Positions 32,107-39,746 of a stretch of 64,000 nt of DNA are shown in pieces. A program made the position numbers and the translations under genes. Below the pieces are notes generated by a model. The model worked only from the letters and a program-made list of their open reading frames with translations. It had not been told where the DNA came from and did not search any database. Source of the DNA: CAZAFC01 sp964484675 (lineage in GTDB: Bacteria > Patescibacteriota > Saccharimonadia > Saccharimonadales > UBA4665); contig CAZAFC010000001.1 of NCBI GenBank assembly GCA_964484675.1, forward strand, positions 124,001-188,000. Direction: 5' to 3'. Every line of letters starts with the position of its first letter. Positions within the stretch are counted from its first letter, which is position 1.

Positions 32107-33396
32107 CTAGTCGCGATCTTGGAGCGCTTCGACGCCCGGCAATTTCCGGCCGGCCATGAGTTCGAGGCTGGCGCCGCCGCCTGTGGACACATGATTGAAC
32201 GAACCGACCAATTTGCGCTGTTCGATGTAGCCTACCGTGTCGCCACCGCCCACCAAGCTGAACGGCCGGTGGCCATAATCGCCGAGCATGGCGTCGATCA
32301 CCAGCTCCGTGCCATGCGCGAACGGGCCGACCGGGCCTTGCAAGCCCGCGGTTTCGGTCACGCCCATCGTGCCATTCCACACCACCGTGTTTGCCAGCTG
32401 GATGCCGCCGGCGATGAACGCGCCCGAGAACGGCCCGATATCCAAAATCAGCTCATCGTCGGCAATTTCGCGCGACTCGGCCGCCGGCTGCTTGGGATAG
32501 CTCTCGACCTCGGCAATCACGTGCGCGTCCCAATCGACAATCCGCGTGCGGGCAGTTTTATCAAGCGATGTCGCCACCACGCCATCCTGCGGCACGTAAA
32601 AGATAAACCGCTGCTGCTTGGATTTTTCGCGCGCCTTCTCGAGAATATCGCGCGCGATCGGCACGTCGTTCGGCTCGAATTTACTCTTGGCGATCTTGAT
32701 TCCCTCGGCCTGCAAAAACGTGTTGGCCATCGCGCCGCCAATGGCGATAAAATCCGCGATGTCGATGAACTTGTTAAGCACGTCGATCTTGTCGGAAATC
32801 TTTGCGCCGCCGATGATCGCCATCAGCGGCCGCTCCGGCGTGTCCATCACACGCGTGATCGTGTCGACTTCTTTTTCGAGTAGCAGCCCGGCAACGCTTG
32901 GCAAGTGATGCGTGATCGCCTCGGTGCTGGCATGCGCACGGTGCACCACGCCGAAGCCGTCTTGCACGAACACGTCGGCGTACTTGGCAAGCTGCTGCGC
33001 AAAGGCGTCGTCATTTGATTCTTCTTCCGGATGAAACCGCAGATTCTCAAGCAGCAAAATCTGCTTGGCCTGCAAATTCTGCACGAGCTTCTGCGTGTCG
33101 GCGCCGATGCAATCCTGGGCGAACAGCACCTCTTGGCCGAGTAGCTCGCTCAGCCTTGTACGCACCGGCTCGAGGCTGAACGCCTTGTCCGGCTTGCCGT
33201 CGGGCCGGCCGAGGTGTGAACAAATCACCAGCCGAACATCTTTTTCCAGCAGCGCCTTGATCGTCGGCAGCGATTGTTGGATACGATAGTCGTCGCTTAT
33301 CGAGCCGTCCTCGGCCACCGGTACGTTATAGTCAGCGCGCAGCAGCACGCGCTTTCCCTGGAGATCAATATCGCGAATCGTTTTCTTGGTGAACAT
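32107..33396 (-). CDS. pgk: Phosphoglycerate kinase
   Basis: 429 aa, slightly longer than the usual ~400. RADYNVP near 20, SHLGRPDGK near 60, LLLENLRFHPEE near 112, GGAKISDKI near 198, and the C-terminal nucleotide-site GGGDTVGYIEQ near 388 and HVSTGGGASLE near 406 are all present. ATG 33396 with GAGG SD is the family start; the long upstream in-frame extension runs through the neighbouring divergent promoter and is not used. Substrate-level ATP formation in glycolysis. Confidence 0.97.
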   Translation of the reverse strand: MFTKKTIRDIDLQGKRVLLRADYNVPVAEDGSISDDYRIQQSLPTIKALLEKDVRLVICSHLGRPDGKPDKAFSLEPVRTRLSELLGQEVLFAQDCIGADTQKLVQNLQAKQILLLENLRFHPEEESNDDAFAQQLAKYADVFVQDGFGVVHRAHASTEAITHHLPSVAGLLLEKEVDTITRVMDTPERPLMAIIGGAKISDKIDVLNKFIDIADFIAIGGAMANTFLQAEGIKIAKSKFEPNDVPIARDILEKAREKSKQQRFIFYVPQDGVVATSLDKTARTRIVDWDAHVIAEVESYPKQPAAESREIADDELILDIGPFSGAFIAGGIQLANTVVWNGTMGVTETAGLQGPVGPFAHGTELVIDAMLGDYGHRPFSLVGGGDTVGYIEQRKLVGSFNHVSTGGGASLELMAGRKLPGVEALQDRD

Positions 33397-33546
33397 GCTC
33401 GGCCCTCTTATGCTTATAGTATAGCAAAGTTGCCGGCAATGCACTGGCGTCGATACCGTCTTTCTGTGGGGCATATTGCTCGAAGCCAAACGGCCAGCCG
33501 CCACATCTTGACTGAGCACGTTTAAGTAAAGTGTTATACTCCCAGC

Positions 33547-34065
33547 ATGGCTGAACATTTTTCTTTCTACGACACAGAACCACCAAAAAATGCACCGGAT
33601 TCCGGCCGGCGCTGGCCCGGCCGCGTGGCGCTGGTGGCGAGCGGCGCGCTGCTCGCTGGCGTGCCCGCCGGCTATTACATCTGGAATGATTTGCGCGGCA
33701 AACCGGTGCCCGGCGCGGCGGCGGGCGAGCTCGTTTGCCCTGAGGGCGAGCCGGTCGTGGGAGCTTGGATTGAGCCGAACGACCATGCCGACCGCGGCTG
33801 GGGCGCGTTCAAGCAAGAGCCAGGCCACCCAAATCGTGCGACTTTCACCGCCAGCATCGCTCACTCAAGTAGGTACAGCATCCACGTCGGCTGCGGCGGC
33901 ACACCCACCAACTGGGAGCACGACAATCCAAGCCCGGAAATTCCGCTCGGACCGATGCTCATGCAAGTCACTTGCGAGGATCACCCCGGCGTCAAAGCCG
34001 GCGACTGCACGGTGACGAACTTGGCGTTGCCCGGAACGCTGCCGAGCGCACCAGCAACTTCATAG
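33547..34065 (+). CDS. Hypothetical membrane-anchored exported protein
   Basis: 172 aa. A basic N-terminus (SGRRWPGR) and one transmembrane helix (VALVASGALLAGVPAGYYIW near 28-46) precede an outer domain with four Cys (ELVCPEG, HVGCGG, QVTCEDHPG, AGDCTV), likely two disulfides. The pattern resembles small beta-sandwich extracellular modules, but no family is recognised. TATACT (33535-33540) ends 6 nt before ATG, so it is leaderless. Confidence 0.75.
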   Translation: MAEHFSFYDTEPPKNAPDSGRRWPGRVALVASGALLAGVPAGYYIWNDLRGKPVPGAAAGELVCPEGEPVVGAWIEPNDHADRGWGAFKQEPGHPNRATFTASIAHSSRYSIHVGCGGTPTNWEHDNPSPEIPLGPMLMQVTCEDHPGVKAGDCTVTNLALPGTLPSAPATS

Positions 34066-34184
34066 CCATCCCGCAACACTTGCATGATGCCGGCCTGGCT
34101 TCGCACCGCAAATCGAGCTATCCAAAAACTACACAAAGACACGCACACACGAGTCTGCGCACTTGCACATATCACTGTTATTTT

Positions 34185-34243
34185 GCTCTTACTTTCGTCC
34201 TTTTGGACTCGTCAGTACGAACACACATTCGTAGAGTAGGAGC
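34185..34243 (-). ncRNA. Type III hammerhead ribozyme, copy 4
   Basis: Minus strand: stem III (34235-34243 with 34185-34193) has 8 pairs and one mismatch, CUC cleavage triplet with C17 at 34234, stem I UACGAA-UGUGUG-UUCGUA (34216-34233), core CUGACGA (34209-34215), stem II GUCC-AAAA-GGAC (34197-34208), GAAA (34193-34196). Loops match copy 1, but stem I differs by compensated pairs (UACGAA/UUCGUA against CAUGAA/UUCAUG). It follows the 34590-35129 gene after a ~350-nt region without a convincing ORF. Confidence 0.93.
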
Positions 34244-34589
34244 GGACTTATACGCGTTTTGAAGGCGCGATGCCGTTTGTTCCTCAGGGGAACGATGTAC
34301 ACAGGGAAAGCGAGACTTGCCGTCCAAGCTTTTGCGACGATGTCACAAGCGCCCGGGGTGAAGCGCCCAACGTGCCAAGCACGAATTCGCAAAGAATGCG
34401 ACCTTTCGAAGGTAGGCAAAAGCCCCTTGCAATCGTTTGCCAAGAAGCTGCCGGCGTGTGCCAGAGCCTCACTTGTAGCCGCAAACAGCCGAAGCTGGTT
34501 GCCGCCAAATGTCCGTCAAACAGATCGAGCAGTTGAAGCTAACGATCGAACGCCGAGCAGTCAGACTCCTGTCGTGAAACGGTACAGAC
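34244..34589 (-). other. Long 3' region between the 34590 gene and hammerhead copy 4
   Basis: About 350 nt on the minus strand without a convincing ORF. It contains small hairpins (CGTGC-TTG-GCACG, GTTCC-N5-GGAAC, ACCTT-CGA-AAGGT). It could be a 3' UTR, a non-coding RNA released by the ribozyme, or a decayed gene. Confidence 0.4.
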
Positions 34590-35129
34590 CTATGCTGCCA
34601 ACACCGTGAAACTCACGTACAGCTCACCATCGTACGCCGAATAAGGCGAACCTTCCGGAGGAAGCAGTTCGGCAAGCTGCCAGACCTGAGCGAGCGAGGA
34701 AACCTGGCTTGCCAGAAGCAGCTCCGAGTCGTAGTACTCTCCAACGTACACCACTTCACGCCCGCTCGCGTCAGTTGTCCAGCCGTCGTTGTCGATCTGG
34801 ACCAATTTCCAGAGTTCGACGTACAGCACCTGGCCGTTGAGCGGCAAGCACTCCAGGTATTTCCCGAAGGCCTGAGCTGCGGCGCGGCGGCGGGCGATGT
34901 GCGTCGAGCTCATGAGAGCATCCGACGGCTTCATCGTCTGGAGGAAGTCCTCGAGACGCGACGCGATGATCTTTCGGCTAGCCCAGTCGTGCTCGTCCGG
35001 CCAGCTCGGCAGTCGGTCCGCCGTGATGGTGGCCAGGACGTTCGAGTCGGTGATCGGTACGAGCGGTGCCCAGGAGTGGCCATTGGTAGTGGCAACGCCG
35101 GGGTTCGAGCTCTGGCTGTTGATGGTCAT
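34590..35129 (-). CDS. Hypothetical protein followed by a hammerhead
   Basis: 179 aa, not recognised. Soluble, acidic, with an Arg/Ala-rich helix (HIARRRAAAQAFGKYLECLP near 77) and an aromatic C-terminal half (VVYVGEYYDSELLLASQ near 126). No alpha-CTD motif. AGGAAGG SD precedes ATG 35129, and an extended -10 (TGC-TATAAT) about 80 nt upstream drives it. It shares TTTACC(A/G)ACAGA leader wording with the 35293 gene. Fourth gene context of the hammerhead family. Confidence 0.7.
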   Translation of the reverse strand: MTINSQSSNPGVATTNGHSWAPLVPITDSNVLATITADRLPSWPDEHDWASRKIIASRLEDFLQTMKPSDALMSSTHIARRRAAAQAFGKYLECLPLNGQVLYVELWKLVQIDNDGWTTDASGREVVYVGEYYDSELLLASQVSSLAQVWQLAELLPPEGSPYSAYDGELYVSFTVLAA

Positions 35130-35222
35130 GGGAGTGACCTTCCTGTGTACTCCATCAGAGGCTCTCTCTGTTGGTAAAGAATATTATAGCATAATTGTCA
35201 CGGAATGTCTATATTCATGTTG

Positions 35223-35283
35223 TGTGGCGGCGGGCGATGGCGTTGAGCCACCAAAGGAGAAACATATCCCCGCCCGCCGCCAG
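35223..35283 (-). terminator. 3' hairpin of the 35293 gene
   Basis: GGCGGCGGGCG and CGCCCGCCGCC form an 11-bp GC-only stem with a loop of about 35 nt, about 15 nt after the stop. Confidence 0.6.
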
Positions 35284-35292
35284 TGGCCGCGA

Positions 35293-35838
35293 TTAGCTGC
35301 GGCCAGTGCGGGCAGCATTGGACGTGCGCGGACGCGGCGTGACTTCCCAGTCGGGCTCGGGGAAAGCGGCCCAGCCAGGGTACAATGCTTCGGTGTTTAC
35401 CCGTACGCGCTGCGCCTGCTTCCGCACTTCCTCAACAACAGGCCGCGCCTCACCGTGCAGACACACGCCGATGCCCTCGCTCAACTTTTCCTGGTCGAGC
35501 GCCCACAGCAGCTCATTGGCGACCTTGAAGCCCTTGCCAAGCCACTCCAGCAGCTCCTTGCGCGGGGGAACGCCGATCGCCAGCAAGTCGAGCATGTCTC
35601 CGTGCTCAGACGGCCAGCCGAAGAGCCCGGCAAGCCCTTTCATCGTCGCGGACTCGAGCCGAAGCGCCGCCACCATGTTCGCGTGGCCGATCCTCGCGAG
35701 CTGCTTGAACACGTCGCCCGTCATCCAGCGCAGCTGTACATGGAGCGCCGGCCGCAAGCCAAAGTCCGGATTGTCGAGGTGCTGCACCAAGGCGTGGCCA
35801 GCGCACAGCGAGTGATCGATGTTCGGCGAGGCATTCAT
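35293..35838 (-). CDS. Hypothetical protein
   Basis: 181 aa, not recognised. Predominantly helical and soluble (GDVFKQLARIGHANMVAALR near 41, KELLEWLGKGFKVANELLW near 94). A basic C-terminal tail (TPRPRTSNAARTGRS) could bind nucleic acid. SD GGAGAG before ATG 35838. It shares a 5' leader hairpin with the 36091 gene, although the two proteins are not alike, so they are probably co-regulated. Confidence 0.68.
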   Translation of the reverse strand: MNASPNIDHSLCAGHALVQHLDNPDFGLRPALHVQLRWMTGDVFKQLARIGHANMVAALRLESATMKGLAGLFGWPSEHGDMLDLLAIGVPPRKELLEWLGKGFKVANELLWALDQEKLSEGIGVCLHGEARPVVEEVRKQAQRVRVNTEALYPGWAAFPEPDWEVTPRPRTSNAARTGRS

Positions 35839-35851
35839 GCGCTCTCCAATC

Positions 35852-35887
35852 TGTCGGTAAAGCAGCCGAGATGCGTGCTTTACAACA
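35852..35887 (-). promoter_or_regulatory. Conserved leader hairpin, 35293 gene
   Basis: Minus strand TGTTGTAAAGCA pairs with TGCTTTACCGACA (G-U tolerated), followed by GATTGGAG with the SD. The same AAGATTGTTGTAA..hairpin..ACAGrTGGAG layout occurs at 36633-36664. TATACT lies about 45 nt upstream of the hairpin. Confidence 0.55.
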
Positions 35888-36090
35888 ATCTTTCAGGATT
35901 GCCTAACGTGAGTATACCCGACATACATTCGTTGGCGCCACCTTGGAATGCACTTTTCTTGCTACAAAAAGCTGGGTTCTTGATAAAAAGTGACAGCGAC
36001 GCGCCCAAAAAGCTTTGCGGACTTAATACGCGCGCCACTGTCGTAAGGACCTCGGGAGAACGAGCGATGCAGCACTCGAGCCCGAATCAG

Positions 36091-36615
36091 CTACGAACGA
36101 AAAGGTAGTTCGTCCCACGCTGTCCAGCTGCGCGGAATCGCCACGAGCTCTGGATACTCGCAGATGCGGCGTGCCACACGGATGTAGGGCGCGCCGCGTT
36201 GCGCCAGGCTCACGCATTGCGTCGCGCGAGCTTGCCCGCTCTGCCTCACCTGTTGGATGTGCTCCACGATGGGCCAGATGCGCATTTCGTGCTGCAAATA
36301 CTCCAGCATCCAGTGCGTCATCGTGTCGCTGACCGTCAGTGCCACGAGGCCGTTGCCCTCTGGCCACACATAAATCTTTTCGTGCGGCCGAGCGCGGTGC
36401 GGCGTGCGCATCCGGAAGACGTGAACCGCGCCTTCCGGTGCCGGCTCGTGCTCGGGAATCGCGGGCCACTGCCGCGGATCGCCGCCATCCCAGAGCCACA
36501 GCAATAGCCCGGGCGCACTCGACACAAGAGGCGACGCCATGAATGGCATCTCGCCTAGCTCGCGCTGCACAATTTGCGCATGGCCCGGACACGTTGCGTG
36601 CTTGCCATCGAACAT
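36091..36615 (-). CDS. Hypothetical protein
   Basis: 174 aa, not recognised. Soluble, with LLLWLWDGGDPRQWPAIPEHE near 39, an aromatic GAVHVFRMRT strand, and a C-terminal CEYPELVAIPRSWTAWDEL. No catalytic motif seen. ATG 36615 is chosen over 36630 because the leader shared with the 35293 gene places GGAG immediately upstream of it. G/C-ending codons as in its neighbours. Confidence 0.65.
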   Translation of the reverse strand: MFDGKHATCPGHAQIVQRELGEMPFMASPLVSSAPGLLLWLWDGGDPRQWPAIPEHEPAPEGAVHVFRMRTPHRARPHEKIYVWPEGNGLVALTVSDTMTHWMLEYLQHEMRIWPIVEHIQQVRQSGQARATQCVSLAQRGAPYIRVARRICEYPELVAIPRSWTAWDELPFRS

Positions 36616-36632
36616 TACTCGCATCTCCATCC

Positions 36633-36664
36633 TGTTGGTAGGCAGCAGGTGCCTGCTTACAACA
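36633..36664 (-). promoter_or_regulatory. Conserved leader hairpin, 36091 gene
   Basis: Minus strand TGTTGTAAGCAG pairs with CTGCCTACCAACA-type sequence, with base changes relative to 35852-35887 that keep pairing. It ends shortly before GGATGGAG. TATACT lies upstream near 36690. Confidence 0.55.
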
Positions 36665-36796
36665 ATCTTGTAAGACTGTCACCTCCAGTATACGTGAGTC
36701 ACTGCGGCGTCTCAAATGCAGCGCGTTTCGTTTGCGCAAGGCGCGATAAGATGTTTAAATTAGTGTGTAGTTATCCCCTACCTATGGAGGTTACCT

Positions 36797-37411
36797 ATGC
36801 AAGACGGCGATTCTGCGGCCACGCCCTCAGCCGCCGACGTGACATACCAGGTGTTCATGCTGGGGCTGGCACTCCTGCATGAGTCCTTTCCCGAGGAGCG
36901 AGTACGCCGAGGCTCCAGCGTGATGGCGGCGATCTCTCTGGCGAACCCCGTGTTCAAACAGATGCGGCCGCTCGCCGAGCAGGCCTGGGATCTGCGAGCC
37001 CTGGTGCTCGAGCACGCACAGATACACGAGGGTGAAAAGCCACCGAACAAGAAGGAGCTGGCCAAGCTCATCACCACGTCGGACAAGCACACCATCCTCA
37101 TCGCGAAGCCGCCGATCGAGGTTGCGTCCAGCGACTTCTCGCCGCAAGCCCTTTTTGGGCCCAAGGGTCATTCCTTCGCAATAACCGACGCAGGCATCGC
37201 CTTCGCCATGCAGTTCGCCACACGGTATGAGGAGCTCCTCACTGCCGAGAAGTGTGTCGCAGGCTGGCGCGAGTACCGCAGACAGGTGCGCTACACGCTG
37301 GGCACACAACGCAAGGCGCCCAAGGCCAACGAGTCCTCAGATCAAGGCGCCGCGCCGGAAGCTTGGCGAGGCAGCATCCCTCAAGCCCCCAACGTCGAGC
37401 ACGAGTGGTAA
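36797..37411 (+). CDS. Hypothetical protein
   Basis: 204 aa, not recognised. Helical N-terminal half (VFMLGLALLHESFPEERVRR near 18), a central ASSDFSPQALFGPKGHSFAIT segment near 110 and a disordered C-terminus. GGAGG precedes ATG 36797. G/C-ending codons and a strong terminator; convergent with pyk. Confidence 0.68.
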   Translation: MQDGDSAATPSAADVTYQVFMLGLALLHESFPEERVRRGSSVMAAISLANPVFKQMRPLAEQAWDLRALVLEHAQIHEGEKPPNKKELAKLITTSDKHTILIAKPPIEVASSDFSPQALFGPKGHSFAITDAGIAFAMQFATRYEELLTAEKCVAGWREYRRQVRYTLGTQRKAPKANESSDQGAAPEAWRGSIPQAPNVEHEW

Positions 37412-37425
37412 CAGGGTTGCACACC

Positions 37426-37472
37426 ACCCCCGGAATAGTTCGCACGGCAAACGTGCCAAACTTTCCGGGGGT
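37426..37472 (+). terminator. Terminator of the 36797 gene
   Basis: ACCCCCGGAA (37426-37435) and TTCCGGGGGT (37463-37472) form a 10-bp stem enclosing a CACG/CGTG hairpin, 14 nt after the stop. Confidence 0.7.
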
Positions 37473-37541
37473 TAAAATATGCCCCCAGAAACGTCGTGCC
37501 AGCGTCTCGGCTGATAATGCGCCAAGCAAGTGAAAAGGGGG

Positions 37542-38987
37542 CTACTCGAGCACGCGCACTTTGATTGTGTCGGTCGCGCCCACCAGGCCAGGCTTTTGGC
37601 CAGACACAATCACCACGCGGTCGCCGCGCGTGAACACACCTTGCTCTTTGAGCCATTGCGCCAGGTTCGCGCCGACACCTTCTTGGTCATCACGCAAAAA
37701 CGTTTTGCTTGCATACATCAGCGCCATCTGTGTGGCCACACGCGGCGTCGAGGTCACGACCACAATCGGCATGTCTGGCCGGCGACTCGCGATGTTGAGC
37801 GCCGTGGCACCGGACTTGGTTTGCGCAACGATAGCCGCCGCCTCGATCTGGCTGCTCAGCGCCATCACGCCGCTGGTGATCGCGTCTTGCAGCCGGCTCG
37901 ACTTGCGCGGATGCTGGTAAATTGGCCGCAGCTCGGCGTTTTTCTGCGTATACAAAATAATTCGCTTCATGGTTTCGATCGCCTGCAATGGATACGTGCC
38001 ATTGGCGGTTTCTTCGGAGAGCATGAGGCAATCAGCGCCGCAAATCACGGCGTTCGCGATGTCCGACACCTCCGGCCGCGTCGGGTCTGGATTGTCGACC
38101 ATGCTGATGAGCATCTGCGTCGCCACGATGCTGATCTTGCCGTATTGCTGGCACAGGCCGATGATGCGCCGCTGCACGATCGGCACCGCCTCGGCGCTCA
38201 CTTCCACCGCCAAATCGCCGCGCGCCACCATCACCGCATCGGCCACTTGGGTGATCTGCTCGAGCATCGCATCTTCGATCGCCGCCTGCGTCTCCACCTT
38301 GGCGATAATCTTGGCCTCAGAGCCGCGCTGTTTGAGAATCTCGCGCAGACGCACAATGTCATCGGCCGATTGCACGAAACTCAGCGCCACGTAATCAGCG
38401 TCAAGCGTCAAGCCAAACTCGATGTCGCGCAGGTCTTTTTCGGTGAGAATGTCGCCACCAAAATCAGTGTCCGGCAAGTTCAGCCCTTTTCGCTGGAGCA
38501 AAAACCCGTCGTTATCGATCTGCACTGTCAGCGTACCGTCCGGCGCAATGTCGATCACCACGCCGCGCAGCCGGCCATCGAACAGCAGCAGCCGCTCGCC
38601 AACCTTCATCTTCCGGCTGATGTCATATTGCACAGGAATCACACCGGTCGCCGCATAATCACTCTGATATTTGAGCTGAAGCGCATCGCCGGCCTTGACC
38701 TCGATGCGGCCTTCAAAATCGCCGAGCCGAATCTTCGGCCCCTGTAAGTCCTGCACAATCGCCACCGGCTTGCCGAGCTCGCGGCTCGCTTGGCGCACCC
38801 ACGCCGCAAACTGGCCATGCTGCTCGTGCGTACCGTGGCTGAAGTTCAGCCGAAAGCCGTTCACGCCGCCGCGCATCATTTTTACGATCTGTTCGTAGCT
38901 GCCGGTGGCCGGGCCGAGGGTGGCCAAAATTTTCGTGCGCTTGAACACGCGCGACGCAACATTTGGTGCGATTTCAGGGAACGTCAT
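37542..38987 (-). CDS. pyk: Pyruvate kinase
   Basis: 481 aa. TKILATLGPATGS near 18, RLNFSHGTHEQH near 46, DLQGPKIRLG near 80, the active-site helix region (AKVETQAAIEDA near 225, VMVARGDLAVEV near 245) and ATQMLISMVDNPDPTRPEVSDIANAV near 278. The C-terminal allosteric domain is present. Converts phosphoenolpyruvate and ADP to pyruvate and ATP, and with pgk gives the ATP yield of lower glycolysis. SD GGAGAAG before ATG 38987. Confidence 0.97.
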   Translation of the reverse strand: MTFPEIAPNVASRVFKRTKILATLGPATGSYEQIVKMMRGGVNGFRLNFSHGTHEQHGQFAAWVRQASRELGKPVAIVQDLQGPKIRLGDFEGRIEVKAGDALQLKYQSDYAATGVIPVQYDISRKMKVGERLLLFDGRLRGVVIDIAPDGTLTVQIDNDGFLLQRKGLNLPDTDFGGDILTEKDLRDIEFGLTLDADYVALSFVQSADDIVRLREILKQRGSEAKIIAKVETQAAIEDAMLEQITQVADAVMVARGDLAVEVSAEAVPIVQRRIIGLCQQYGKISIVATQMLISMVDNPDPTRPEVSDIANAVICGADCLMLSEETANGTYPLQAIETMKRIILYTQKNAELRPIYQHPRKSSRLQDAITSGVMALSSQIEAAAIVAQTKSGATALNIASRRPDMPIVVVTSTPRVATQMALMYASKTFLRDDQEGVGANLAQWLKEQGVFTRGDRVVIVSGQKPGLVGATDTIKVRVLE

Positions 38988-39169
38988 GCTTTACTTCTCC
39001 AGGTTTTTCGATTCGTAGTAATTCTAGATTATGCCGGAAATGGGCTGAAAGTTCAAAGCTGGCCAGCGAAGTCATCCGCTGCGCCGGCCCACTTCGGCAA
39101 ACTGCTCGCGCGCATGCACGGAATTTGACGCCGTAATCTCGAGTGCGCTTCAGAATTCCGAAGCTCCAT

Positions 39170-39661
39170 TTATTCTCTTGTCGGCTGGCCGTGCTGCATG
39201 TGCTCGGTCACTTGCCGCAGCATCTCAGAAGTACGCTGAAAATGATTGAGCAAAAATGCCAGCTGCTCGTCGCTGTAGCTGGCAACCAGATCGTCAAACG
39301 CTTTTTGCAGCGGCGCAAACAGCGCGCCCGCCCAGCTCGCCGAACTGGCCTTTTCGTGGTGAAACGATACGAGCACGCGGCGGCGATCCGCCGGATCGTG
39401 TGCCCTGGCAGCAAGACCCATGCGCTCCAGGCGATCGACCATGCCGGTCATGCCGCCGGTGGTAATGCCGCAGCGACGCGACAGTTCGCCAGCGGTCATC
39501 GGCCCGCTGTCCTGGAGCACGTTGCAGCATTCGAGCTCCATGGCACTCAGGCCCGCGCGCGCCGCCAATGCATTGAGAAATAGCGCGTGCAAATTGCCGC
39601 TCGTGCAGACGATCATTTGCAGTTCTTTTACAAGTTGTGGGCGTGATTTCGTTGTTGACAT
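39170..39661 (-). CDS. MarR-family transcriptional regulator, divergent from an efflux pump
   Basis: 163 aa. Winged-helix pattern: LECCNVLQDSGPMTAGELSRR near 43, TTGGMTGMVDRLERMGL (recognition helix) near 67, wing AHDPADRRRVLVSF near 86. It faces the DHA2 transporter gene across an 85-nt gap, the standard layout of a MarR repressor controlling a drug-efflux pump and itself. Confidence 0.88.
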   Translation of the reverse strand: MSTTKSRPQLVKELQMIVCTSGNLHALFLNALAARAGLSAMELECCNVLQDSGPMTAGELSRRCGITTGGMTGMVDRLERMGLAARAHDPADRRRVLVSFHHEKASSASWAGALFAPLQKAFDDLVASYSDEQLAFLLNHFQRTSEMLRQVTEHMQHGQPTRE

Positions 39662-39680
39662 GACCTTGGAAATAGCTTAA

Positions 39681-39718
39681 CTTAGTAAATAAGATATTTA
39701 GCTGCTGAGCTATTCAGC
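39681..39718. promoter_or_regulatory. Shared operator/promoter region of MarR and the DHA2 transporter
   Basis: Two small inverted repeats, CTTA-GTAAA-TAAG (39681-39693) and GCTGA-GCTAT-TCAGC (39704-39718), within an A/T-rich divergent gap. Likely MarR sites; which one is bound cannot be read from sequence. Confidence 0.45.
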
Positions 39719-39746
39719 AATTATAACGCAAAACAAGGAAGTTTCA

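Noticed and set aside
34189..34443. 84-codon minus-strand ORF running into hammerhead copy 4
   Set aside because: No SD, no motif, and it covers the ribozyme, whose structure covaries rather than its codons.
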